A stretch of DNA of 64,000 nt from positions 39,138 through 103,137 of the forward strand of contig NZ_SCRP01000037.1 in assembly GCF_004298475.1 (NCBI RefSeq). The letters are read 5' to 3'. The notes under the pieces are model-generated. The model worked only from the letters and a program-made list of their open reading frames with translations, was not told the origin of the DNA and searched no databases. The stretch is from Paraburkholderia sp. (lineage in GTDB: Bacteria > Pseudomonadota > Gammaproteobacteria > Burkholderiales > Burkholderiaceae). This document shows positions 8,405 through 16,384 of the stretch, in pieces. The translations under genes and the position numbers were made by a program. How positions within the stretch are numbered: the first letter of the stretch is position 1; every line of letters starts with the position of its first letter.

Positions 8405-10189
8405 TTACAGCTCTTCCGAACCGAGCAGCATGTCGGTAATGCCCTTGCCGGGCTGAACCATCGGCCACACGTTTTCGGAAGGGTCGGTCTGGAAATCGAG
8501 GAACACGGTGCGGTCCTTCAGTCGCAGTGCTTCCTTGAGCGCGGGTTCCACATCGGCGGTCTTGTCGACGCGGATGCCCACGTGGCCGTACGCTTCGGCG
8601 AGCTTCACGAAGTCGGGCAGCGCATCCATGTACGAATGCGAATAGCGCTTGTCGTATTCGATCTGCTGCCACTGGCGAACCATGCCGAGGTAGCGGTTGT
8701 TGAGCGAGACGATCTTCACGGGCGTGTCGTACTGCTTGCAGGTCGACAGTTCCTGAATGCACATCTGGATCGAGCCTTCGCCCGTGATACAGACGACGTC
8801 CTCGTCCGGATGCGCCATCTTCACGCCCATCGCCGCCGGCAGGCCGAAGCCCATCGTGCCGAGGCCGCCCGAATTGATCCAGCGGCGCGGCTGGTTGAAG
8901 CGGTAGAACTGCGCGGCCCACATCTGATGCTGGCCGACGTCCGAGCAGACGAACGCATTGCCGCCCGTCAACTCCCACAGTTTTTCGACGACGTACTGCG
9001 GCTTGATGATCTCCGTGCCGCGCTCGAACTTCAGGCAATTCTTCTCGCGCCAGCCTTCGATGTCCTTCCACCAGGCTGCGAGCGCCTCGGTGTCGGGGCC
9101 GTGCTCGGCGTGCTGAAGCTGCTCGATGAGTTCCTTGAGCACTTCCTTCACGTCGCCGACGATGGGGATGTCGACCTTCACGCGCTTCGAAATCGACGAA
9201 GGATCGATGTCGATGTGAATGATCTTGCGCGGACGCGAGGTGAAGTGTGCGGGGTTGCCGATCACGCGGTCGTCGAAGCGTGCGCCGATTGCGATCAGCA
9301 CGTCGCAGTGCTGCATCGCCATGTTGGCTTCGTACGTGCCGTGCATGCCGAGCATGCCGAGGAACTTGCGATCGCTCGCGCGATAGCCGCCGAGCCCCAT
9401 CAGCGTGTTCGTCACCGGGTAGCCGAGCAGGTCGGCGAACTGGTTCAGCTCGCGCGCCGCGTCGGCGAGGATGATGCCGCCGCCGGTGTAGATGTACGGA
9501 CGCCTGGCCGACAAGAGCAGCGAGACCGCCTTGCGGATCTGCCCCGAGTGGCCCTTGGTGACCGGGTTGTAAGAGCGCAGCGAAATGCTCTTGAGCGGCT
9601 CATAGGCGCACGGAGCCTTCGACACGTCCTTCGGAATGTCGATCAGCACGGGACCGGGACGGCCGGTGCGCGCAATGTAGAAGGCTTTCTTGACGGTCGC
9701 CGCGAGGTCGCGCACGTCCTTCACGAGGAAGTTGTGCTTCACGCAGGGACGCGTGATGCCCACCGTGTCGCACTCCTGGAAGGCGTCCTGACCGATCGCG
9801 GCAGTGGGCACCTGCCCGCTGATGACGACCAGCGGAATCGAATCCATGTACGCCGTCGCGATGCCGGTCACCGCGTTGGTAACGCCGGGGCCGGAGGTCA
9901 CGAGACACACGCCGACCTTGCCGCTCGAACGGGCGTAGCCGTCGGCAGCATGCACGGCAGCCTGTTCGTGGCGCACGAGGATGTGCTGGATCTTGTCCTG
10001 CTTGTACAGCTCGTCGTAGACGTAAAGTACGGAGCCGCCGGGGTAGCCCCAGATGAATTCGACCTGCTCGTCGGCGAGCGCCTTCATCAGCACGGTTGCG
10101 CCAATGGAGCGGCCATTTTGGCCTTCGGGGTCGGATTCAGCAGAGCTGGGGGGAATCGACGTGGAGAATTCCGCGCTGGGAATATTCAT
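8405..10189 (-). CDS. ilvI: Acetolactate synthase large (catalytic) subunit
   Basis: This ThDP-dependent enzyme makes 2-acetolactate and 2-aceto-2-hydroxybutyrate. About 594 residues. The catalytic Glu lies in ILVRHEQAAVHAADGYAR, and the ThDP/Mg motif is CITGEGSIQM followed about 25 residues later by NN. GEG replaces the more common GDG at this point. Two adjacent ATG codons exist (10192 and 10189). AAAGGTG ends only one base before the first, so the second has the better spacing. The start of the gene overlaps the stop of a short upstream reading frame. A good sigma-70 promoter lies about 150 bases upstream. Confidence 0.97.
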   Translation of the reverse strand: MNIPSAEFSTSIPPSSAESDPEGQNGRSIGATVLMKALADEQVEFIWGYPGGSVLYVYDELYKQDKIQHILVRHEQAAVHAADGYARSSGKVGVCLVTSGPGVTNAVTGIATAYMDSIPLVVISGQVPTAAIGQDAFQECDTVGITRPCVKHNFLVKDVRDLAATVKKAFYIARTGRPGPVLIDIPKDVSKAPCAYEPLKSISLRSYNPVTKGHSGQIRKAVSLLLSARRPYIYTGGGIILADAARELNQFADLLGYPVTNTLMGLGGYRASDRKFLGMLGMHGTYEANMAMQHCDVLIAIGARFDDRVIGNPAHFTSRPRKIIHIDIDPSSISKRVKVDIPIVGDVKEVLKELIEQLQHAEHGPDTEALAAWWKDIEGWREKNCLKFERGTEIIKPQYVVEKLWELTGGNAFVCSDVGQHQMWAAQFYRFNQPRRWINSGGLGTMGFGLPAAMGVKMAHPDEDVVCITGEGSIQMCIQELSTCKQYDTPVKIVSLNNRYLGMVRQWQQIEYDKRYSHSYMDALPDFVKLAEAYGHVGIRVDKTADVEPALKEALRLKDRTVFLDFQTDPSENVWPMVQPGKGITDMLLGSEEL

Positions 10190-10192
10190 CAT

Positions 10193-10643
10193 TCACCTTT
10201 CGAATTTTCGGCAAAAAATTGATCGGGTGCTCTCCGCCGGGCTTGTGGCTCGGGTTCAAGCGGCGCGTCCAGTTGACAAATGAGCCTCATGGGCCACATC
10301 TGAATTGAGACAGAGTCACTTATATATCGCGAACCGTCGAAGATAGCGATTCGCACGCAACCGGTCAAGCAAATCTTGGCGCCGATGTGTACATGCGGGT
10401 ACATGCTGGAAAACGGGCTGGAAAACACGCCGTAAAACGGGCTGTAAAACGCGCTCGCATGCGGCCGCGGGCGGGCGCGCCGAGCCCCCAGTCGCGCCGC
10501 GCGGGGGCAGAACAGGACAGCCCGAGGACAGCCCGGCCGAGCGATCCATTACCCGGGGGAGGCAAAAATTTGCTAGCATCCGCGAGTTTTTACGACATTT
10601 TTCGAACGGTTACGCGTACGCTGGTGGCGGCGCTCTGCAACGG
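10193..10643. other. Divergent intergenic region between ilvI and the ECF sigma gene
   Basis: This 451-base gap holds the ilvI promoter and about 140 bases of ilvI leader. The 10390-10450 stretch is rich in short repeats of GTAAAACG- and GGAAAAC-like words. Close to the sigma gene TTTGCTAGCAT (about 10573-10583) resembles an extended -10. No convincing gene is seen. A 36-codon frame ending at the ilvI start has no run of branched-chain codons. Confidence 0.5.
10340..10368 (-). promoter_or_regulatory. Promoter of ilvI-ilvH-ilvC
   Basis: On the minus strand TTGACC (10368-10363) and TATCTT (10345-10340) are 17 bases apart, a near-consensus sigma-70 promoter. Transcription should start near 10333, leaving a leader of about 140 bases. 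Confidence 0.7.
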
Positions 10644-11207
10644 ATGGCATCAGACAAGGAACTCGCCGACTTCCTGGCGGGCATCGAAAGACGCGCGTTC
10701 AAGCAGACGGTCTACGCCGTGCGAGACGACGACGCCGCGCTCGACATCGTGCAGGACGCGATGATCAAGCTCGCCGAAAAATATGGCGACCGGCCCGCGG
10801 CCGAGCTGCCCCTGCTTTTTCAGCGCATCCTTCAAAACACAACGCACGATTATTTCCGGCGGCAGAAAGTACGCAATACGTGGGTGAGCCTGTTCTCGTC
10901 GCTCGGCAACGCGGAAGACGAGGATTTCGACCCGCTCGAAACCATCGAGGTGGCGCAGGGATCTGCCGGCGCCGAAAGCAGCGAGCAGCAGCTCGAGCGG
11001 GAACAGGTCCTGAACCTGATCGACGAAGAAGTCCAAAAATTACCGGCGCGTCAACGGGAAGCGTTTCTGATGCGTTACTGGGAAGATATGGATGTCGCCG
11101 AAACCGCCGCCGCCATGGGCTGCTCCGAAGGCAGCGTGAAAACGCACTGCTCGCGGGCCACGCACACGCTGGCACAAGCGCTCAAGGCGAAAGGAATCAC
11201 CCTATGA
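10644..11207 (+). CDS. ECF-type RNA polymerase sigma factor
   Basis: A 187-residue sigma factor with only regions 2 and 4. Region 2 spans roughly residues 15-75 and includes DDDAALDIVQDAMIKLAEKY. Region 4 spans about 125-180, with LPARQREAFLMRYWEDMDVAETAAAMGCSEGS cut by the helix-turn-helix that reads the -35 element. The linker is acidic. Its stop overlaps the next ATG (ATGA), so a DUF3619 protein is translationally coupled, as is usual for anti-sigma partners. The stimulus is unknown; the block is conserved in Burkholderiales. Confidence 0.9.
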   Translation: MASDKELADFLAGIERRAFKQTVYAVRDDDAALDIVQDAMIKLAEKYGDRPAAELPLLFQRILQNTTHDYFRRQKVRNTWVSLFSSLGNAEDEDFDPLETIEVAQGSAGAESSEQQLEREQVLNLIDEEVQKLPARQREAFLMRYWEDMDVAETAAAMGCSEGSVKTHCSRATHTLAQALKAKGITL

Positions 11208-11617
11208 GTTCCGCTCTCGACAACAAAGAATCAGAGTTCGTGCGGGAGCTGCGCCGCGCGCTCGACGAGAGCGCGGCCAGCCTGCCCGTTTCCACTGCCG
11301 ACCGGCTCGCCGTCGCCCGCCAGGCCGCGCTCGCGCGCAAAAAGCCTGAGCTGGAGTTCGTGCGCGCCCCGGCTTTGGCGCCTGCCGGCGTGCCGGCCGA
11401 CTTTGCCGCGCCGCGCCGCCGTTCGCGGCTCGCACGCTTCGCGCTCGCATGGCCGCTCGCGGCGCTCGTCGCCGGGCTCTTCGCCATCGCGTATTTCGAG
11501 GATCAGCAACGTACGGCCGAACTGGCCGATATCGATGCCGCCATGCTGAGCGACGACCTGCCGCTCACGGCGTATCTCGATCACGGTTTCAACGCGTATC
11601 TGTCGCGTTCTCACTGA
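11204..11617 (+). CDS. DUF3619 family membrane protein, possible anti-sigma factor
   Basis: A 137-residue protein. The N-terminal half (to about residue 80) is charged and helical, like a cytoplasmic sigma-binding segment: EFVRELRRALDES and TADRLAVARQAAL. One membrane segment follows (LARFALAWPLAALVAGLFAI), then a periplasmic tail of about 40 residues. The start overlaps the sigma-factor stop by four bases. The topology and coupling resemble anti-sigma factors, but no ZAS zinc motif (HxxxCxxC) is present, so that role is inference. Confidence 0.8.
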   Translation: MSSALDNKESEFVRELRRALDESAASLPVSTADRLAVARQAALARKKPELEFVRAPALAPAGVPADFAAPRRRSRLARFALAWPLAALVAGLFAIAYFEDQQRTAELADIDAAMLSDDLPLTAYLDHGFNAYLSRSH

Positions 11618-11633
11618 CCGGGAGGCTCGCGGG

Positions 11634-12437
11634 GTGAGTTACAAGCGCGGCCTCGCCGTAGTAGCTGGATCGGTCATCGCGGTACTGGTGTCTTATGCGG
11701 CGACCTACCCGCGTTTTCACCCTGGACACGCAACCAGCGCCGTCCAGAGCGCACCGGCCAGCACCCCTTCCGTCGAAACGTCGATCGCCACGGCGTTTGC
11801 GCCGCTGCCCGGCCCGAGCGACCGGCTCGCGTGGGCGAACCTTTCGGACGCGCAGCACGTCGCGCTCGCGCCGTTCGCGAACGAATGGGACCATTTCAGT
11901 GACGAGCGTCGACGCAAATGGCTGAAGATCGCCGCGCGTTACCCCAAGATGTCGCCAGAAGCGCAAGAACACCTGCACGCGCACATGGCCGAATGGGTCG
12001 AGATGACGCCCGAGCAGCGCCGTGTCGCGCGCGAAAATTATCAAGTCTCCAAAGCGCTGCCCGCGCAGGCTCGCCAGCGTGCATGGAAGGACTATCAGAA
12101 GCTTCCCCCTGACCAGAAAGCGCGCCTCGCCGCGAGCGAGCGCAAGCGCCGCACGGTCGTGAGCGCGCCGCCCTCGGGCGGCAAGAGCGAAATTCGCGGC
12201 ATCGAGCGCCTCGTCGAGCGCGAACGCCGCTTGACGCATCCATCGACGGCGCTCCCCGCGTCCCGCCCGGCTGCCGCATCCGCGGCCCACGGCGCATCCG
12301 GCGCGATGAACACGCCGGCGTCCGCGACGGCGGGCACGGCGGCAACCGCGGGCGCAGCGCCCGCCGCCAGCGTCGTTCCCGTGACGCCGACCCCGGTTTC
12401 ACCCGCCGAAGCACCTGCGGCGTTCAAGGGCTCCTGA
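11634..12437 (+). CDS. DUF3106 domain-containing protein
   Basis: The predicted 267-residue protein starts with GTG after a GGGAGG site. A signal-anchor (residues 5-25) precedes a low-complexity linker. The DUF3106 core (about residues 60-175) consists of repeated helical units around W and P: WANLSDAQHVALAPF, WDHFSDERRRKWLKIA, YPKMSPEAQ, WVEMTPEQRRVARENY, WKDYQKLPPDQK. The C-terminal 90 residues are Ala/Pro/Thr-rich and probably disordered. Likely periplasmic and anchored. Function is unknown; it lies 16 bases after the DUF3619 gene and is probably co-transcribed with the sigma factor. Confidence 0.82.
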   Translation: MSYKRGLAVVAGSVIAVLVSYAATYPRFHPGHATSAVQSAPASTPSVETSIATAFAPLPGPSDRLAWANLSDAQHVALAPFANEWDHFSDERRRKWLKIAARYPKMSPEAQEHLHAHMAEWVEMTPEQRRVARENYQVSKALPAQARQRAWKDYQKLPPDQKARLAASERKRRTVVSAPPSGGKSEIRGIERLVERERRLTHPSTALPASRPAAASAAHGASGAMNTPASATAGTAATAGAAPAASVVPVTPTPVSPAEAPAAFKGS

Positions 12438-12538
12438 GCGGCCCCGTCCTGGGACAAACGCCGCGACAAACGGCTTATGCCGCATCGGCGGCGTTCGCGG
12501 TTATCCTTACGGCCTTCCGCTTCCTTACCGACGTACAC

Positions 12539-13063
12539 GTGAACACACGCGCTCCCGCCGCCGCGCCACAGAGCGCCCCCTCCGCACCGCAGCCCGCCAC
12601 GATCCGCCGGCGCCTTGCCGCGCTCGTCTACGAGTCCGTGCTGCTCTTCGGCGTGATCTTTCTCGCCGCGCTCGCATTCAGCCTCGTCTTGCACGCACGC
12701 AACGGATTCACGTACCACAACCTGATGTCGGCGTGGATCACGATTGTCGCGGGCGTGTACTTCGTCGGCTTCTGGCACAGCGGCGGCCAGACGCTGCCGA
12801 TGAAAACATGGCGCATCCGCGTGATCGGCCCGAACGGGAAACCGCCGTCACTGTCGCGCGCCACGGTGCGGTATTTCGCCGCGTGGCTCTGGTTCCTGCC
12901 GCCGCTCGCGCTGCACACGATTTTCCATTTCACGGTTCCGCACACGCTCGTGCTCGTCGCCGTGTGGTTCGTGCTCTGGGTTGCAAGCGCCCGCTTCATC
13001 CCCGGCCGGCAGCTCCCGCACGACCGCATCGCCGGTACGTGCGTCGTGGCGGTGCCGCGCTAA
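12539..13063 (+). CDS. RDD family membrane protein
   Basis: A 174-residue inner-membrane protein with GTG start. After a short Ala/Pro-rich N-terminus, RRRLAALVYESVLLFGVIF starts the RDD domain, here with R-x7-E in place of the canonical Asp. Three to four membrane segments follow, with TLPMKTWRIRV and the late ARFIPGRQLPHDRIAGT as further family marks. RDD proteins have been linked to ion or osmolyte transport in a few bacteria, but most are uncharacterised. It ends the ECF sigma gene block. Confidence 0.88.
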   Translation: MNTRAPAAAPQSAPSAPQPATIRRRLAALVYESVLLFGVIFLAALAFSLVLHARNGFTYHNLMSAWITIVAGVYFVGFWHSGGQTLPMKTWRIRVIGPNGKPPSLSRATVRYFAAWLWFLPPLALHTIFHFTVPHTLVLVAVWFVLWVASARFIPGRQLPHDRIAGTCVVAVPR

Positions 13064-13078
13064 ACGCCCCACCGCCAC

Positions 13079-13120
13079 GGCTGCAAAGGCTGCAAAGGCA
13101 AAGGCTGCAAAGGCTGCAAA
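13079..13120. repeat. Short direct repeats GGCTGCAAA
   Basis: Four copies of GGCTGCAAA, with one partial GGCAAA between the second and third, follow the RDD gene. The tract is non-coding. It may be slipped-strand-derived; no function is evident. Confidence 0.8.
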
Positions 13121-13243
13121 CGCCTGAGAGGCCGTAGCGCGCATCAAAAACGCCGCGCCGCGACGGCGCGCGCAAGCCAGCACGCAAATCTTTCGTCGCA
13201 ACCACACCACAGCCACGGACGGCGTAACACGCCGTTCTCATGA

Positions 13244-13261
13244 CTGTCATGGCACGGTCAC
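13244..13261 (+). promoter_or_regulatory. Pho box (PhoB binding site) before the phosphoesterase gene
   Basis: CTGTCAT-GGCA-CGGTCAC fits the PhoB consensus of two CTGTCAY heptamers separated by four bases. The first half is perfect and the second has one mismatch. The 11-base phase is exact. Ten bases further down CGCAAT (13272-13277) could be the -10 of a PhoB-activated promoter that lacks a -35. The ATG of the phosphoesterase gene is 45 bases after the box. Confidence 0.7.
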
Positions 13262-13305
13262 GCCTGCATGGCGCAATGCACCCATTACAACCCGCCGCGT
13301 GAGCC

Positions 13306-14256
13306 ATGGCCTCAAACACGTCCGCGACCACACTCTTCCGGCAGACCACCGGAACGGCTACCGACCCCGCCGCGTTCCACCCCGGCCCCGCCGACGGTTC
13401 GTTCTCCCCGCCACCGCCGCTGCCCCTGAACGATTCCGCATCGCCCGGCTCCCACGACGACGATCATCCCGCCCCGCATCGCTACCGCACCATCTGGCTC
13501 TCCGATATTCACCTCGGCTCAAGTGGTTGCCAGGCCAACTATCTGCTGGATTTCCTGCGCCATAACGATTCGGACTACCTGTACCTCGTCGGCGACATCA
13601 TCGACGGCTGGCAGCTCAAGAAAGGCTGGTACTGGCCGCAGGCGCACAACGACGTCGTGCAGAAGGTGCTGCGCAAGGCGCGCAAGGGCACGCATGTCGT
13701 GTACGTCCCCGGCAATCACGACGAAGCGGCGCGCCAGTTCTGCGACCTCTCGTTCGGCGACATCCAGGTGCGCGAGGAAGCCTTTCACACGACGCTCGGG
13801 GGCAAGCGCATGTGGGTCGTGCACGGCGATCTCTTCGACGGCGTGATCCAGCATGCGAAGTGGCTCGCCTATCTCGGCGACTCGGCGTACACGGTGATCC
13901 TCGTGCTGAACCGCTGGTTCAACCGGATCCGCTCGCGGCTCGGCTTTCAGTACTGGTCGCTCTCGCAGTACCTCAAGCACCAGGTGAAAAACGCGGTGAA
14001 CTTCATCTCGTCGTTCGAGCGCGTGATGACCGACGAAGCGCGCCGCCGCGGCTGCGACGGCGTGGTGTGCGGCCATATCCACAAGGCCGAGATCCGCGAC
14101 ATCGACGGCATGCTGTACTGCAACGACGGCGACTGGGTGGAGAGCCTCTCGGCGCTCGTCGAAACCTTCGAGGGCGAATTGCGCATCATCTACTGGACCG
14201 TCATGCAGGCGCCGCAGGCGCAGCGCTCGACACGCAAGGCGCGCGTGAGCGCCTGA
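13306..14256 (+). CDS. Calcineurin-like metallophosphoesterase, PlcP-type phospholipase C candidate (LpxH-like)
   Basis: A 316-residue metallophosphoesterase. Metal ligands are visible in order: SDIH (residues 66-69), GDIIDGW (96-102), GNHDE (136-140), VVHGD, and GHIH (256-259). The first 58 residues are Pro/Ser-rich and probably disordered. Databases usually label this family UDP-2,3-diacylglucosamine diphosphatase. The GT4 glycosyltransferase and diacylglycerol kinase downstream, and a Pho box upstream, argue instead for PlcP. PlcP releases diacylglycerol from phosphatidylethanolamine or phosphatidylcholine under phosphate starvation in rhizobia and marine bacteria. That assignment is inference; the hydrolase family is certain. 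Confidence 0.85.
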   Translation: MASNTSATTLFRQTTGTATDPAAFHPGPADGSFSPPPPLPLNDSASPGSHDDDHPAPHRYRTIWLSDIHLGSSGCQANYLLDFLRHNDSDYLYLVGDIIDGWQLKKGWYWPQAHNDVVQKVLRKARKGTHVVYVPGNHDEAARQFCDLSFGDIQVREEAFHTTLGGKRMWVVHGDLFDGVIQHAKWLAYLGDSAYTVILVLNRWFNRIRSRLGFQYWSLSQYLKHQVKNAVNFISSFERVMTDEARRRGCDGVVCGHIHKAEIRDIDGMLYCNDGDWVESLSALVETFEGELRIIYWTVMQAPQAQRSTRKARVSA

Positions 14257-14322
14257 GCGCGCATAACGCGGGCATCGCCCGCGACGGACGACACCAACCG
14301 ACATTTCGAAGGCCGACGACCA

Positions 14323-15354
14323 ATGAAAGTAATGATCGTGACCGATGCATGGGAGCCGCAGGTCAACGGCGTGGTAAGGACCCTGAAGAACACGACGCGC
14401 GAGCTGACTGCGCTCGGCCATCAGGTCGATCTGCTCACGCCGCTCGAATTCCGCACGATCCCGTGCCCGACCTATCCCGAGATCCGCCTTTCGCTGTTTC
14501 CGAAGCGTCATCTGCGCTCGCGCATCGACGCGTTCGGCCCCGACGCGCTGCATATCGCGACCGAAGGCCCGCTCGGCCTCGGCGCGCGCGCCTACGCGAT
14601 CGAGCACAACCTGCCGTTCACGACGGCCTATCACACGCGCTTTCCCGAATACGTGCAGGCGCGCTTCGGCATTCCGCTTGCGGCGACGTATCGCTTCCTG
14701 CACTGGTTCCACAAGCGCTCGCTCGCGGTGATGGCGCCGACGCCCGTCGTCAAGTCGGACCTCGAACAATTCGGCTTCACGAACGTCGTGCTGTGGACGC
14801 GCGGCGTCGATCTCGACATCTTCCAGCCGATGGAATCGAAGGTCCTGAACACCGCGCGGCCGATCTTCCTTTACGTGGGCCGCGTCGCGGTGGAAAAAAA
14901 CGTCGAGGCGTTTCTGAAGCTCGACCTGCCGGGCTCGAAATGGGTCTGCGGCGAGGGCCCCGCACTGGCCGAACTGAAGTCGCGCTATCCGCAGGCGAAC
15001 TACCTCGGCGTGCTGAGCCAGCCCGAGCTGGCGAAGGTCTACGCCGCCGCCGACGTATTCGTGTTCCCGAGCCGCACCGACACCTTCGGCCTCGTGCTGC
15101 TCGAAGCGCTCGCGTGCGGCACGCCGGTTGCCGCGTATCCGGTCACGGGTCCCATCGACGTGCTCGGCACGGGCCAGGCGGGCGCGATGAACGAGGATCT
15201 GCACGAAGCCTGCATCGAAGCGCTCAAGATCGACCGCGCGACGGCGCGCGAGTGGGCGGAGCGCTTCTCCTGGCGCGCGGCATCCGAGCAGTTCGCGTCG
15301 CACCTGAAGCCGCGTGCGCCTGCGACGATGCACGAATCGAGCGCCACGGCCTGA
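14323..15354 (+). CDS. GT4 glycosyltransferase, candidate diacylglycerol glycosyltransferase
   Basis: A 343-residue GT-B enzyme. The N-terminal VTDAWEPQVNGVVRTLKNT is typical of the MgtA/SqdX/Agt-like branch of GT4, and HTRFPEYV follows. The C-terminal nucleotide-sugar domain has FLYVGRVAVEKNVEAFL and the E-x7-E motif in FPSRTDTFGLVLLEALACGTPV. It lies 66 bases after the phosphoesterase and 57 before dgkA. In other bacteria an adjacent PlcP-Agt pair replaces phospholipids with glycolipids when phosphate is scarce. The sugar donor cannot be predicted from sequence. Confidence 0.85.
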   Translation: MKVMIVTDAWEPQVNGVVRTLKNTTRELTALGHQVDLLTPLEFRTIPCPTYPEIRLSLFPKRHLRSRIDAFGPDALHIATEGPLGLGARAYAIEHNLPFTTAYHTRFPEYVQARFGIPLAATYRFLHWFHKRSLAVMAPTPVVKSDLEQFGFTNVVLWTRGVDLDIFQPMESKVLNTARPIFLYVGRVAVEKNVEAFLKLDLPGSKWVCGEGPALAELKSRYPQANYLGVLSQPELAKVYAAADVFVFPSRTDTFGLVLLEALACGTPVAAYPVTGPIDVLGTGQAGAMNEDLHEACIEALKIDRATAREWAERFSWRAASEQFASHLKPRAPATMHESSATA

Positions 15355-15411
15355 GCGGCCCCGGCCTTTAGCGATCTTTCGCTACGTTTAGCGACGACCG
15401 GAGCTTCGACC

Positions 15412-16188
15412 GTGCGCATGCCGACCGACGACAACGAGAAAGCCCGGCCTGCCGGTGCGCCGCAGGCGGCCCACGCGACCCGCAGCGGTTCGCCGTCTGC
15501 CGCCGCAGCGGGCCCGCGTGAGGCGGACTCGCTCGTTACGGCGCCCCGGTCAGCGTACGAAGCGTACGATAGCGATGCACCTACCCGCCTCGCCATGCCT
15601 CTACGCTCACCCTCACCCTCCCACTCTGCCCCGCCATCGGCCTTCACGGCGCCGGAGCGCCGCATTGCGACGCCGCTGGACGACACGCCCGAGCCGCCGC
15701 TCTCGTACCACGACGCGGCCGAACCCGCCGATCCGCACGAGCCCCGCGAACCGCTCGGCCCCGACGATCCGCTTGCGCCCCCGTTCAATCCGTACAAGGG
15801 CAATCGCGGCATCACGCGCGCCTGGCATGCGCTCAAGAACTCGATCGAGGGCTTTCGCGTGGCGATCCGCGAGGAAAGCGCATTTCGTCAGGAACTGACG
15901 CTCGCAGCCATTCTCCTGCCGATCGGCATCGTCGTGCCCGTGGAGCCGGTGGCGCGCGTGCTGCTGCTCGGGTCGGTCATGCTGGTGTTGATCGTCGAGC
16001 TGATCAATTCGAGTATCGAAAACGCCATCGACCGCATCGGGCTCGAGCGCAACGAGCTTTCGCGGCGCGCCAAGGACCTCGGCAGCGCAGCCGTCACCGT
16101 GGCGCTCGCGGTCTGCGTGATGACGTGGGGGCTGATCCTCGTGCCGCTTTTCGGCCCGCCGCTCCTGCGCTGGCTCGGCTCGCTGTAA
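15412..16188 (+). CDS. dgkA: Diacylglycerol kinase with long N-terminal extension
   Basis: DgkA phosphorylates diacylglycerol to phosphatidic acid in the inner membrane. The family core occupies residues 126-258 and starts with NPYKGNRGITRAWHALKNSIEGFRVA. Three membrane helices and the catalytic-Glu region ELINSSIENAIDRIGLERNE are present. The first 125 residues are Pro/Ala/Ser-rich with no family match; a later in-frame ATG at 15595 would halve that extension. Next to a PlcP-like lipase its task would be recycling released diacylglycerol. The GTG at 15412 and ATG at 15418 are both possible starts. Confidence 0.9.
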   Translation: MRMPTDDNEKARPAGAPQAAHATRSGSPSAAAAGPREADSLVTAPRSAYEAYDSDAPTRLAMPLRSPSPSHSAPPSAFTAPERRIATPLDDTPEPPLSYHDAAEPADPHEPREPLGPDDPLAPPFNPYKGNRGITRAWHALKNSIEGFRVAIREESAFRQELTLAAILLPIGIVVPVEPVARVLLLGSVMLVLIVELINSSIENAIDRIGLERNELSRRAKDLGSAAVTVALAVCVMTWGLILVPLFGPPLLRWLGSL

Positions 16189-16219
16189 GTTCCGCCTTCC
16201 CCCGGGCGCAACACACCCG

Positions 16220-16241
16220 GGCCCGCGTCAAGCCGCGGGCC
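16220..16241 (+). terminator. GC-rich hairpin after dgkA
   Basis: GGCCCGCG and CGCGGGCC form an 8-bp perfect stem with a 6-base loop about 30 bases after the dgkA stop. No T-run follows, so termination activity is uncertain. A separate TATAAT (16276-16281) downstream may be the -10 of the TetR gene. Confidence 0.35.
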
Positions 16242-16384
16242 GCTGGCGTTGCCCGTGCCGTCCAGATCACCGGTTTATAATCCCCGGACAGTCTTATGAT
16301 ACAAAGACCAACCGAGTCCGGGCAATCGACGCAGCGGCAAACCAACGGCAGCGCGCAAGCCCGGCACCCACAAGGCCGGACGAC

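Noticed and set aside
10193-10300. 36-codon frame ending in TGA that overlaps the ilvI ATG pair, tested as an ilv leader peptide
   Set aside because: It holds only one Ile, no Val run and three scattered Leu codons, and has no ribosome binding site.
13079-13120. GGCTGCAAA repeats as CRISPR or attachment site
   Set aside because: Too short, no spacers, no integrase or tRNA nearby.
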